Shown here piece by piece: positions 47,416 through 56,647 of a stretch of DNA of 64,000 nucleotides; positions within the stretch are counted from its first letter, which is position 1; each line of letters starts with the position of its first letter. Origin of the DNA: Actinocatenispora thailandica (GTDB taxonomy: Bacteria; Actinomycetota; Actinomycetes; Mycobacteriales; Micromonosporaceae); the NCBI RefSeq assembly GCF_016865425.1, contig NZ_AP023355.1, forward strand, positions 3,842,198 through 3,906,197, in the 5' to 3' direction. The notes under the pieces are model-generated. The model ran no database searches and was not told the DNA's origin. It was given only the letters and a program-made list of their open reading frames with translations. Made by a program: the position numbers and the translations under genes.

Positions 47416-47459
47416 CCTCACACGGATCTCACGTCCGCCTCACCGTGGTTTCACGCCAC
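47416..47459 (+). promoter_or_regulatory. Four 11-bp direct repeats (PhoP-box-like) upstream of SigB-like gene
   Basis: Consecutive units CCTCACACGGA, TCTCACGTCCG, CCTCACCGTGG and TTTCACGCCAC place TCAC at 47418, 47429, 47440 and 47451, exactly 11 bp apart. Eleven-bp direct repeats with a TCAC core are the known binding pattern of PhoP in Streptomyces and mycobacteria. The array ends 57 bp before the sigma factor start. Confidence 0.6.
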
Positions 47460-47515
47460 CGCCGGGACCCTGGAAGAGCAGAACCAGGCACACCGACACG
47501 GGGAGGCGAAAACCG

Positions 47516-48499
<984 letters not shown>

Positions 48500-48520
48500 C
48501 CGGCGCCGGCGCCGGTCTCG

Positions 48521-51229
48521 TCAGCGCAGCCGGCGCGGGCCGGTGTCGGGTCGGGAGCCGGGCGGCCCGACGTGCACGGTGGCGTGCAGGGTGGCCACCC
48601 CGTCGGCGCCGGCGAGCACCGGATTGAGCTGCACGGTGCGGACCTCGGGCTGTTCGTCGGCCAGCAGCCCGAGCCGGACCAGCAGGTCGGTGAGCGCGCC
48701 GAGGTCGGCGTCGGTGCCCTGGGCGGGCAGCGGGTCGTCCGGCGACACCGGCCGACCGAACAGCAGCGGCGCCGCGAGCGGCGCCCGGACCAGCGCCTCG
48801 GCGTCCGAGGTGGACAGCGGCGCGGCCCGCCAGGCGTGGTCACCGAACAGGTCGGTGGCCACGCCGGCCAGCCCGAAACCGACGACCGGCCCGAACGCCG
48901 GATCCTCCACCAGGTCCACCACGCAGGCCACGCCCGGCGCCCGCATCCGCTGCACCACCACCGCGATGTCGGCGCCGAACCGGGCGGCCATGTCGGCGTA
49001 GGCGCGACGGACGTCGCCCGCGTCGGACAGCTCCAGCCGGACCCCGCCGAGGTCGAGCCGGTGCCGCAGCGGCCCCTCCGCCATCTTCAACGCGACCGGG
49101 TAGCCGAGCCGGTCGGCCGCGGCGATGGCGCGGCCGGCGTCGGTGGCGCGGATCGACGGCTCGACCGCGATGCCGTACCGGGCGAGGATCGGCGCGGCCG
49201 CCTCGTCCGGCAGCGCGACCCCGGCCGGCTGCTCGGCCAGCGCCGCGGCGATCAGCCGGCGGGCCGCGGCCGGGTCGGTGTCGGGCAGTACCGGAACCCG
49301 GCCGGCCGGTTGCCGCCGCCACTGCGCGTACCGGGCGACCCGGGCCAGCGCCCGCACCGCCTCCTCGACCGAGTCGTACGCCGGGACCGTGCCGGGGCCG
49401 GGGCCGCCGTCCGGGCCGGGGCGTACCAGCTTGGCCTGGGCCGGTTCGCCGGCGGTGGCGCGGCCGGCGGTGGCCGCGACGTCGCCGGCGACGAACGTGG
49501 CGACGACCGGCTTGCTGCCGCCGGCGGTCTCGGCGACCAGGACCTCGGCGTAGGCGGCGGAGGGCACCGCGAGCGGTGGGACGAACACCGCGACGAGCGC
49601 GTCGATGTCGCCGTCGGCGACGGCGCGGCGCAGCGCGGTGGCGAACTGGTGCGCGGTGGCCGACGGGCCGACGTCGACCGGGTAGCCGGCCGGTACGGTC
49701 AGGCCGGCGGCGGCGAGCGCCTCGACGGCGAGGACGCCCAGGGCGGTGGAGTTGCCGACCACGCCGACCCGCCGGCCGCCGGGCAGCGGCTGGTGCGCGA
49801 GCAGCAGCCCGACGTCGAACAGCTCGGGCACGGTGTCGACCCGGATCACGCCGGAGCGGGCGAACAGCGCCTCGACCGAACGCTCGTCCGGTGCCGGGCC
49901 GACTCCGGCCAGTGCGGGCGGCCGGGCCCGGCCGGCGACGGCCACCACCGGTTTGCGCCGGGCCAACCGGCGGGCCAGCCGGGCGAACTTGCGCGGGTTG
50001 CCGAACGTCTCCAGGTAGAGCAGCACGAGGTCGGTGGCCGGGTCGTCCAACCAGTACTGCAGCAGGTCGTTGCCGGACACGTCGGCCCGGTTGCCGGCGG
50101 ACACGAAGCTGGACAGGCCGAGCCGGCGGCGGTGCGCCTCGGCCAGCAGGGCCACGCCGAGCGCACCGGACTGGCAGAAGAAGCCGGCCCGGCCGCGGTC
50201 CGGCAGCGCCGGCGCGAGTGTCGCGTTGAGCCGCAGCTCGGCGTCGGTGTTGGCGATCCCGAGGCAGTTGGGGCCGACGATGCGCATCCCGTTGGCGCGC
50301 GCCGCGGTCACCAGGTCGCGCTGCCGGGCGAGGCCCGCGGCGCCCTGTTCGCCGAACCCGGCCGAGACGATGACCAGCGCGTACACCCCGGCGTTCGCGC
50401 AGTCGGCGACGACCGCGGGGACCGCCTCGGCGGGTACCGCGACCAGCGCCAGGTCGATCGGTCCGGGCGCCGCCGCCACCGACGGGTAGGCACGCAACCC
50501 GCGGACGGTCTTCGCGGTGGGGTGGATCGGCACGATGGTGCCGGTGTAGCCGCCGGCGGTCAGGTTGCGCAGCAGGGTGTGCCCGATGGTGCCGGGCCGG
50601 GTGCTCGCGCCGACCACCGCCACCGTGCGCGGGGTCAGCAGCCGGCGGATCGCGGCGGCCTCGGTGCGCCGTTCCCGGTCCCGGGCCACCTCGACGGAGC
50701 GGTCGGTCGGCGCGATCTCGAACGTCAGGTGCACGACGCCGTCGGCGTAGCTGCGGTCCACCGTGTACCCGGCGTCGGAGAACACCCGCAGCATGGTGCC
50801 GTTCTCCGGCAGCACCTCGGCGACGAACCGGGCGATGTGTTCCTGCCGGGCGGCGGCGGTCAGGTGCTCCAGCAGTACCGAACCCAGGCCGCGGCCCTGG
50901 TGCGCGTCCTCGACGACGAACGCCACCTCGGCCTCGTCGGCGTCGATCCGCTCGTACCGGCCGACCGCGATCAGTTCGCCGCCGAGCTCGGCGACGAACG
51001 CCTCCCGGTCGTGGTGGTCGACGGTGGTGAAGCGGCGCAGGTCGCGTTCCGGGATCCGCGGGTACGGGGAGAAGTAGCGCAGGTAGCGGGTGCGTTCGGA
51101 GAACCGGGAGTGCATCGCGACGATGCGCGGCGCGTCGTCGGGGCGGATCGGGCGCAGGTGCACGGTGCCGCCGTCGGCGAGCGCCACGTCGGCGGCGCGG
51201 TCGGCCGGGTAGTCGTCGGCGGCCGGCAC
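48521..51229 (-). CDS. GNAT acetyltransferase fused to NDP-forming acyl-CoA-synthetase-like protein (Pat-type)
   Basis: A 902-residue fusion. Residues ~20-175 are a GNAT domain (VHLRPIRPDDAPRIVAMHSRFS, QGRGLGSVLLEHL). Residues ~205-640 are the CoA-binding and succinyl-CoA-ligase-like domains (VAVVGASTRPGTIGHTLL, IVGPNCLGIAN, CQSGALGVALL, GNRADVSGNDLLQYW). From ~660 an ATP-grasp domain follows (YPVALKMAEGPLRHRLDLGGV). Such proteins (E. coli PatZ, actinobacterial Pat) acetylate lysines, notably of acetyl-CoA synthetase. Here the GNAT part is N-terminal, opposite to PatZ. The deacetylase gene acuC lies just upstream on the same strand, 4 bp away. Confidence 0.9.
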   Translation of the reverse strand: MPAADDYPADRAADVALADGGTVHLRPIRPDDAPRIVAMHSRFSERTRYLRYFSPYPRIPERDLRRFTTVDHHDREAFVAELGGELIAVGRYERIDADEAEVAFVVEDAHQGRGLGSVLLEHLTAAARQEHIARFVAEVLPENGTMLRVFSDAGYTVDRSYADGVVHLTFEIAPTDRSVEVARDRERRTEAAAIRRLLTPRTVAVVGASTRPGTIGHTLLRNLTAGGYTGTIVPIHPTAKTVRGLRAYPSVAAAPGPIDLALVAVPAEAVPAVVADCANAGVYALVIVSAGFGEQGAAGLARQRDLVTAARANGMRIVGPNCLGIANTDAELRLNATLAPALPDRGRAGFFCQSGALGVALLAEAHRRRLGLSSFVSAGNRADVSGNDLLQYWLDDPATDLVLLYLETFGNPRKFARLARRLARRKPVVAVAGRARPPALAGVGPAPDERSVEALFARSGVIRVDTVPELFDVGLLLAHQPLPGGRRVGVVGNSTALGVLAVEALAAAGLTVPAGYPVDVGPSATAHQFATALRRAVADGDIDALVAVFVPPLAVPSAAYAEVLVAETAGGSKPVVATFVAGDVAATAGRATAGEPAQAKLVRPGPDGGPGPGTVPAYDSVEEAVRALARVARYAQWRRQPAGRVPVLPDTDPAAARRLIAAALAEQPAGVALPDEAAAPILARYGIAVEPSIRATDAGRAIAAADRLGYPVALKMAEGPLRHRLDLGGVRLELSDAGDVRRAYADMAARFGADIAVVVQRMRAPGVACVVDLVEDPAFGPVVGFGLAGVATDLFGDHAWRAAPLSTSDAEALVRAPLAAPLLFGRPVSPDDPLPAQGTDADLGALTDLLVRLGLLADEQPEVRTVQLNPVLAGADGVATLHATVHVGPPGSRPDTGPRRLR

Positions 51230-51233
51230 GGGC

Positions 51234-52477
51234 TCAGTCCCTCGGGTCGTACGGGTCGAGCCCGAGCAGCGGAAACACCGCGCGCCGGGTGGCGATGATC
51301 GCCCGGTCGACGGCGTCGGCCGGCTCCCCGGGATCCCAGGGGCGGTGCGGTACGGTCCCGGCCGCCGCGCCGGGGAAGTCGCTCATGGTGGCCGGCGGGT
51401 ACGCCTGCGGGCAGCGTGCCTGGGCCAGCGCCCGCCACCGCGGCGGGGTCGGCGTGTCCGGTTCGATCGGCCCGCCGGTGAGGATCGCGAGCAGGTGCGT
51501 CCAGGCCCGCGGCACCGCCTCGACCAGCGCGTACCCGCCGCCGCCGAACGCCAGCCAGCGGCCGCCGCACACCGTGTCGGCCAGCCGTTCCAGCGCCAGG
51601 TAGGCGGTGCGCTGGCAGTCCACCGACAGCCGCAGGTCGGCGAGTGGGTCGGCGCGGTGCGCGTCGGCCCCGCACTGGGTGACGAGCAGCTGCGGCTTGA
51701 ACGCCCGGACCGCCCCGGGTATCACGGCGTGGAAGGCGCGCAGCCAGCCGGCGTCGCCGGTACCCGGTGGCAGGGCCAGGTTGACCGCGCTGCCGGGGGC
51801 GCCGTCGCCGCCGGTCTCGGTGGGGAACCCGGTGCCGGGAAACAGCGCGTACGGGGTTTCGTGCAGGCTGATGGTGAGCACCCGCGGGTCGTCGTAGAAC
51901 ACCTGCTGCACGCCGTCGCCGTGGTGCACGTCGATGTCCACGTACGCGATCGACTCGGCGCCGGCGTCCAGCAGGGTACGGATGGCGATCGCCGGGTCGT
52001 TGTACACGCAGAAGCCGCTGGCACGATCGGGCATCGCGTGGTGCAGGCCGCCGGCGATGTTGACCGCGCGGCGCGCGGCGCCGGTCCAGACCGCCCGGGC
52101 GGCCGCCACGCTGGCTCCGACGATCAGCGCGCTCGCCTCGTGCATCTGCGGGAACACCGGGTCGTCGGCGGTGTTGAGGCCGTGCCCGGTGACGTTCGGG
52201 TCGCTCGACGCCGCCCGTACCGCGTCGAGGTAGCCGGCGGTGTGCACCAGCCGCAGGGTGGCGTCGTCGGCGGGGTGGGCGCCACCACCTCGACGGCGGG
52301 GCGGTCCAGCACCCCGAGTTCGCGCGCCAGCGCCATGGTCAGCTCGACCCGGACCGGGTTCATCGGATGGTCGCCGAAGTCGTACCGGAGCAGGTCGGGA
52401 GCCCACAGCACGGCGGCCGGCGGCGGCGCAGTGGTCGCCGGCGGAGTCCCGCCCGCCATGTCCGCGTTGTCGCGCAT
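51234..52477 (-). pseudogene. acuC: AcuC-type histone-deacetylase-family lysine deacetylase, one frameshift
   Basis: Zinc-dependent deacetylase that would reverse lysine acetylation. The start is ATG 52477 (GAGGG upstream). The N-terminus reads VLWAPDLLRYDFGDHPMNPVR and LGVLDRPAVEVVAPTP, then breaks; the rest, DDATLRLVHTAGYLDAVR onward, is in another frame. One base is missing at the G4 run 52272-52275 (C4 in the coding strand). The body is complete: HHAMPDRASGFCVYND, DIDVHHGDGVQQVFY, QCGADAHRADPLADL and FGGGGYALVEAVPRAW supply the Asp/His zinc ligands and catalytic Tyr. A restored protein has about 414 residues. Probably intact in the organism. Confidence 0.85.
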
Positions 52478-52636
52478 CGCCACATCCCTCGCTCCGACGA
52501 CGCCATCATCGTGTCATGCGGTCGGGCGGCTCGGCGGAGTAGTACGCCGGCCGAGGCATGGTGGCGGCCGTACCGGGCACTCGATGGTCGGGCGTGGCTT
52601 CTCCGGGCGCCGGTGGTTCGGGGATTCGGGTACCGG

Positions 52637-52736
52637 GAGGTTCGGGGTGCCAGGAGGTTCGGGGTGCCAGGAGGTCCGGGGTACCAGAGGTTCGGGGTGT
52701 CGGGAGGATAGGGGTGTCGGGAGGCTCGGGTGCCGG
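52637..52736. repeat. Six-copy 17-bp minisatellite
   Basis: Tandem units of GAGGTTCGGGGTGCCAG starting 52637; copies 1 and 2 are identical, copies 3-6 drift and copy 4 is 16 bp. It occupies most of the 358-bp gap 52478-52835 between acuC and the GH1 gene, which otherwise contains only promoter elements. One reverse frame across it encodes a Pro-rich repeat, but there is no supporting start or homology. Confidence 0.85.
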
Positions 52737-52790
52737 GATGCCGGCGGGCTCCCGGACCGTCGAGCTGCCGCGCGAGCCCGCCGGGCCAGC

Positions 52791-52796
52791 TAGAGT
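52791..52796 (+). promoter_or_regulatory. -10 box of the GH1 gene
   Basis: TAGAGT, 40 bp before the GH1 start and downstream of the minisatellite. A partly symmetrical TGAGGAATTCTCA (52798-52810) follows and may be a regulator site. Confidence 0.35.
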
Positions 52797-52835
52797 GTGA
52801 GGAATTCTCATATCGGCGAGCCGGGGAGGATGGTC

Positions 52836-54236
52836 ATGGCAGGGCAGTTTCCGGCCGACTTCGTCTGGGGTGTGTCCACCTCGGCCTACCAGATCGAGGG
52901 CGCGGTCGACGCCGACGGCCGCGGCCGGTCGATCTGGGACACCTTCTGCGCCGAACCCAACCGGATCGCGAACGGCGAGACCGGCGAGATCGCCTGCGAC
53001 CACTACCACCGGTACCGCGAGGACGTGGCCCTGATGGCCGATCTCGGCGTCGGCGGGTACCGGTTCTCGGTGGCGTGGCCGCGGGTGCAGCCGACCGGCA
53101 GCGGCCCCGCCAACGCCGCCGGGCTGGACTTCTACGACCGGCTGGTGGACGAGCTGGCCGCGCACGGCATCGCCCCGATGCTCACCCTGTACCACTGGGA
53201 CACCCCGCAGCCGGTCGAGGACGCCGGTGGCTGGACGGTACGCGACACCGCGCACCGGTTCGCCGACTACGCCGCGCTGGTGGCCGACCGGCTCGGCGAC
53301 CGGGTCGCGTACTGGGTGACGCTGAACGAGCCGGCGATGATGACGATGCTCGGCTACGGCGTGGGCGTGCATGCACCCGGCCGGCAGCTGCTGCTCGACG
53401 CGCTGCCCACCGCGCACCACCAGCTGTACGGGCACGGGCTGGCGGTCGCCGCGCTGCGCGCCGCGGGCGTGGCCGGCCGGATCGGCATCGCGAACAACCA
53501 CACCCCGGTGGTACCGGCCGGCGCCACGCCGGGCACCGCGCCGGGGCCGGCCGATCTCGCCGCGGCCGACGCGTACGACCTGCTGCACAACCGGCTGTTC
53601 GCCGACCCGGTGCTGCTCGGCCGCTACCCGACCGCGCCGGCCGGCTTCGAGTCGTTGGACGAGCTGGCCGCCGACGCCGAGGCGCTCGCCGCGATCGGCG
53701 CACCGCTGGACTTCTACGGCGTCAACTACTACCAGCCGACCCGGATCTGCGCGCCGGGCGCCCTCGCCGCGGAGCTGCCGCCGGATCTTGCCGGCTCGCT
53801 GCCGCCGCTGCCGTTCGGCTTCGCGCCGTTCGACGCGGCGGTGCCCCGCACCGGGTTCGGCTGGCCGTCGGTGCCACACGGCCTGACCGACCTGCTCGGC
53901 GACCTGACCCGGCGCTACGGCAACCGGCTGCCCCCGCTGTACGTCACCGAGAACGGTGCGAGCTACCCCGACGAGCCGGCCGCGGACGGTTCGGTCGACG
54001 ACCCGGCGCGGGTCGAGTACCTGTCCGGGCACGTCGCCGCGGTGGCCGCGGCCCGGGACGCCGGGGTCGACGTGCGCGGCTACTTCGTCTGGTCGCTGCT
54101 GGACAACTTCGAGTGGGCCGCCGGGTACGGCCAGCGGTTCGGGCTGGTGCACGTGGACTACCCGACCCAGCGCCGCACCCCGAAATCCTCGTACCGCTGG
54201 TACCGCGACCTGATCGCCGCCCACCACCCGCGGTAG
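52836..54236 (+). CDS. GH1 family beta-glucosidase
   Basis: A 466-residue cytoplasmic glycosidase. ATG 52836 has GGGGAGGA 6-7 nt upstream (ATG 52830 is too close). Family 1 signatures are FVWGVSTSAYQIEGA at the N-terminus, acid/base Glu165 in TLNEPAM and nucleophile Glu372 in YVTENGAS. The aglycone-site SLLDNFEWAAGY motif is present. Cleaves terminal beta-glucosides such as cellobiose. No sugar transporter or LacI regulator adjoins it. Confidence 0.95.
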   Translation: MAGQFPADFVWGVSTSAYQIEGAVDADGRGRSIWDTFCAEPNRIANGETGEIACDHYHRYREDVALMADLGVGGYRFSVAWPRVQPTGSGPANAAGLDFYDRLVDELAAHGIAPMLTLYHWDTPQPVEDAGGWTVRDTAHRFADYAALVADRLGDRVAYWVTLNEPAMMTMLGYGVGVHAPGRQLLLDALPTAHHQLYGHGLAVAALRAAGVAGRIGIANNHTPVVPAGATPGTAPGPADLAAADAYDLLHNRLFADPVLLGRYPTAPAGFESLDELAADAEALAAIGAPLDFYGVNYYQPTRICAPGALAAELPPDLAGSLPPLPFGFAPFDAAVPRTGFGWPSVPHGLTDLLGDLTRRYGNRLPPLYVTENGASYPDEPAADGSVDDPARVEYLSGHVAAVAAARDAGVDVRGYFVWSLLDNFEWAAGYGQRFGLVHVDYPTQRRTPKSSYRWYRDLIAAHHPR

Positions 54237-54270
54237 GCGACCGGCCGGGCTGGCTGTCGGCCGGCCGGGG

Positions 54271-55047
54271 TCAGCCGATGCGGGCGAGGAGGGCGCGGAC
54301 GCCGGTGTTGAACCGTTCCGGCGCCTCCACCGGGGTGAGGTGGCCGGCGCCGGGGATCCGGCGCAACCGGGCACCCGGGATCGCGTCGGCCATCCGGGCC
54401 GCCTCGGCCGGCGCGGTCAGCGCGTCGTCCTCCCCGACCACCACCAGCGTCGGCACCTCGACGCCGGCCAGCAGCTCGGTGGCGTCCCGGCGTACCGCCA
54501 TCGCGCGCTGTGCCCAGGCCACCGCCGCCGGTGGCGCCGCGACCGCCGCGGCGGCGACCCGCTCGTACACGTCGGGGCGCTGCCAGCGGGTGTTCGCGCC
54601 GATCAGGTTGGGCACCACCTCGCGGCGCAGCGATTCGCTGGAGCCGGCCCGCTCGACCGTGTCGGCGATGCGCCGGCGGTTCGCCGCCGCCTCGTCGGTG
54701 TCCGCGGTCGCCCTGGTGTCGGCGAGCAGCAGGCCGGCCAGCCGCTCCGGGTGCCGGCGCAGGAACGCCAGCGCCACGTAGCCACCCATCGAGATGCCGC
54801 CGAGCACCACCGTCTGCAGCGACAGGGCATCGAGCAGCTCGCACAGATCGTCGGCCGCGACGTCCAGGTCCGGCTCCGCCCGGCCCAGCTGGGCGCTGTC
54901 GCCGAAGCCGCGCTGGTCGGGGGTGATGACTCGGGCGTGGGCGGCCAGCCCGTCGCGCTGCGCCGCCCACATCGCCGCGTTCAGGGGGAACGCGTGCAGC
55001 AGGACGAGCGGTACGCCGTGGCCGGCCTCGGTATGTCCGATCCGCAT
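54271..55047 (-). CDS. Alpha/beta hydrolase
   Basis: A 258-residue alpha/beta-hydrolase-fold enzyme from ATG 55047. The oxyanion strand reads VLLHAFPLNAAMW, the nucleophile elbow GGISMGG, the acid is in VVVGEDDALT and the His in IPGAGHLTPVE. Similar to 3-oxoadipate enol-lactonase or esterase-type enzymes. Substrate unknown. Convergent with the GH1 gene. Confidence 0.85.
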   Translation of the reverse strand: MRIGHTEAGHGVPLVLLHAFPLNAAMWAAQRDGLAAHARVITPDQRGFGDSAQLGRAEPDLDVAADDLCELLDALSLQTVVLGGISMGGYVALAFLRRHPERLAGLLLADTRATADTDEAAANRRRIADTVERAGSSESLRREVVPNLIGANTRWQRPDVYERVAAAAVAAPPAAVAWAQRAMAVRRDATELLAGVEVPTLVVVGEDDALTAPAEAARMADAIPGARLRRIPGAGHLTPVEAPERFNTGVRALLARIG

Positions 55048-55159
55048 CGTCCTATCCTGCCGGTAGGCGTCCGTTCCGCGCAGCGCAGGTCGGCGTGGCT
55101 GGCCCCATCGGGTCGGTCCACCGGCGCGCGCACCGCTTGCCGACGCCCCGCACCGCGCA

Positions 55160-56026
55160 CTACCGTGCCGCGCCACCTGCGGTGTCACCCGGCGAGGGAG
55201 CCGCCGTCCCGTCGCCCGCGGCGGGCCCGGGGAGCGGTTTGTCGGCGAACGCCGCGACCGTCCGGTTGGCGTAGGCGGAGGCGTCGCCGAACTCCATCGG
55301 GCCGTCCCAGCTGCGGGGCAGCGGCGCCGACTCGGGCGCGACCCGGCGCACGATCTCGTCCAGGATCAGCTCCGAGTGCCCCACCCACAGGTGCTTGCCG
55401 CCGGGCACACCGACCACCTCGGCCTGCGGCACCGCCGCGAACCGCTGCGCGGCCTCCGCCGGCCGCAGGTAGTCGTCGAACTCCGGCACCAGCGCGGTGA
55501 CCGGCCGACCGGACGCGGCCCAGGCGGCCAGGTGATCGGGCTTGGCATACCGCAGCGGCGGGGACAGCAGGATCAGGCCGCGCACCGCCGGGTCGCAGCC
55601 GTACATCAGGGCGAGGTCGGTTCCGAACGACCAGCCCACCAGCCACACGTCCGGCAGGTCGTGGAACTCGGCGTACTCGATCGCCGCCGCCACGTCGTAC
55701 CGCTCCGCCACGCCGTTGTCGAAGGTGCCGCCGGAGGTGCCGCGCAGGCTGCCGGTGCCGCGGGTGTTGAACCGCAGCACGGCGAGACCGGCCAGCGCGG
55801 GCAGCCGCCACGCCGCCTTGCGGTACAGGTGGGAGTCCATCATGCCGCCGTGGGTGGGCAGCGGGTGCAAGCAGACCAGCGTGGCCACCGGCGGCCGGTC
55901 GACCGGGGTGGCGAGCTCGCCGACCAGCGTCACCCCGTCGGCGGTGCTCAGTTCGATGTCGGTCCGGGTGGCCGGCAGGATCGAATTGGCCCGGATCGCA
56001 GCGCTCACGATCACCCAGTCTGTCAC
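55160..56026 (-). CDS. Alpha/beta hydrolase (dienelactone-hydrolase-like)
   Basis: About 288 residues; GTG 56026 was taken but GTG 56014 and 56008 are possible. It has CLHPLPTHGGMMDS, FNTRGTGSLRGTSGG, the nucleophile GWSFGTD and GGKHLWVGHSELI with the likely catalytic His. The family is the conserved small serine hydrolase group (YpfH/2945-type). The C-terminus is Ala/Gly/Pro-rich. Substrate unknown. Confidence 0.8.
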   Translation of the reverse strand: MTDWVIVSAAIRANSILPATRTDIELSTADGVTLVGELATPVDRPPVATLVCLHPLPTHGGMMDSHLYRKAAWRLPALAGLAVLRFNTRGTGSLRGTSGGTFDNGVAERYDVAAAIEYAEFHDLPDVWLVGWSFGTDLALMYGCDPAVRGLILLSPPLRYAKPDHLAAWAASGRPVTALVPEFDDYLRPAEAAQRFAAVPQAEVVGVPGGKHLWVGHSELILDEIVRRVAPESAPLPRSWDGPMEFGDASAYANRTVAAFADKPLPGPAAGDGTAAPSPGDTAGGAAR

Positions 56027-56136
56027 GTGCGGTCGCCCGGCCAGCCGCTCGGCCGGGCGACGGTGGCGGGCGCCGTACCGGCCGACCGCCGGCGACCGAT
56101 CGGCGTGGTCGACCACGCCTCCGCCGGCCCGCTCGC

Positions 56137-56448
56137 TCAGCCGTAACGGGGCGCGTTGCGGGAGCGCTGGATCACCGGGCCGCGCCGCAGCCGGGCCCGC
56201 CAGCAGGCGGTGTGCCAGTGCCGCCGGTCGTCGATGTGGCCCTCCGGCCAGCAGACCAGGTGGCCGGTTCCGGCGCGGACCTCCTGGTCGCAGCCGGGAC
56301 AGCGGTAGGTCTTGCCGCTGCTGCCGGTGACCGCCCGCACCCGCCACTGCCCGTCCGGCCAGTTCTCCAGGGTGTCGACACCGTGCCGGGACCGGTCGTC
56401 ATCGACCGGGGTCACCGCCTGCTGGCGTCGGTTGCGTCGCGGGCTCAC
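56137..56448 (-). CDS. Small zinc-finger-like conserved protein
   Basis: A 103-residue basic protein (GTG 56448). It has a CPGCDQEV pair and a second CWPEGH...HWHTACW set, which together form a Cys/His metal site resembling those of actinobacterial proteins annotated as ATP/GTP-binding. Function unknown. A TACGCT box 7 nt upstream suggests a leaderless mRNA. Confidence 0.75.
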   Translation of the reverse strand: MSPRRNRRQQAVTPVDDDRSRHGVDTLENWPDGQWRVRAVTGSSGKTYRCPGCDQEVRAGTGHLVCWPEGHIDDRRHWHTACWRARLRRGPVIQRSRNAPRYG

Positions 56449-56455
56449 GCCGTCA

Positions 56456-56461
56456 AGCGTA
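56456..56461 (-). promoter_or_regulatory. -10 box of leaderless small zinc-finger gene
   Basis: On the reverse strand TACGCT ends 7 nt before GTG 56448, with no ribosome site between. Confidence 0.45.
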
Positions 56462-56647
56462 TTTGCCGACCCGTACCGGCCACCGCCAGGCGTATCTGCC
56501 GCGCCGTGCCGGCCACCGCCGGACGCCCGCTGCCGGTATGGCTCGGGACGCCGTTGGCGGGCCCGCGCTGCCCGTTCTCGCACGGCGACGACCGCCTCGG
56601 GCGCGCGGCGGCGGAATGATCGGTCCGGGCGTGATGTTGGCGCTCGT

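Noticed and set aside
52506-54374. A 622-codon reverse frame across the GH1 gene and minisatellite with a Pro-rich end
   Set aside because: It has no homology that I can see, and the GH1 gene on the forward strand has both catalytic motifs.
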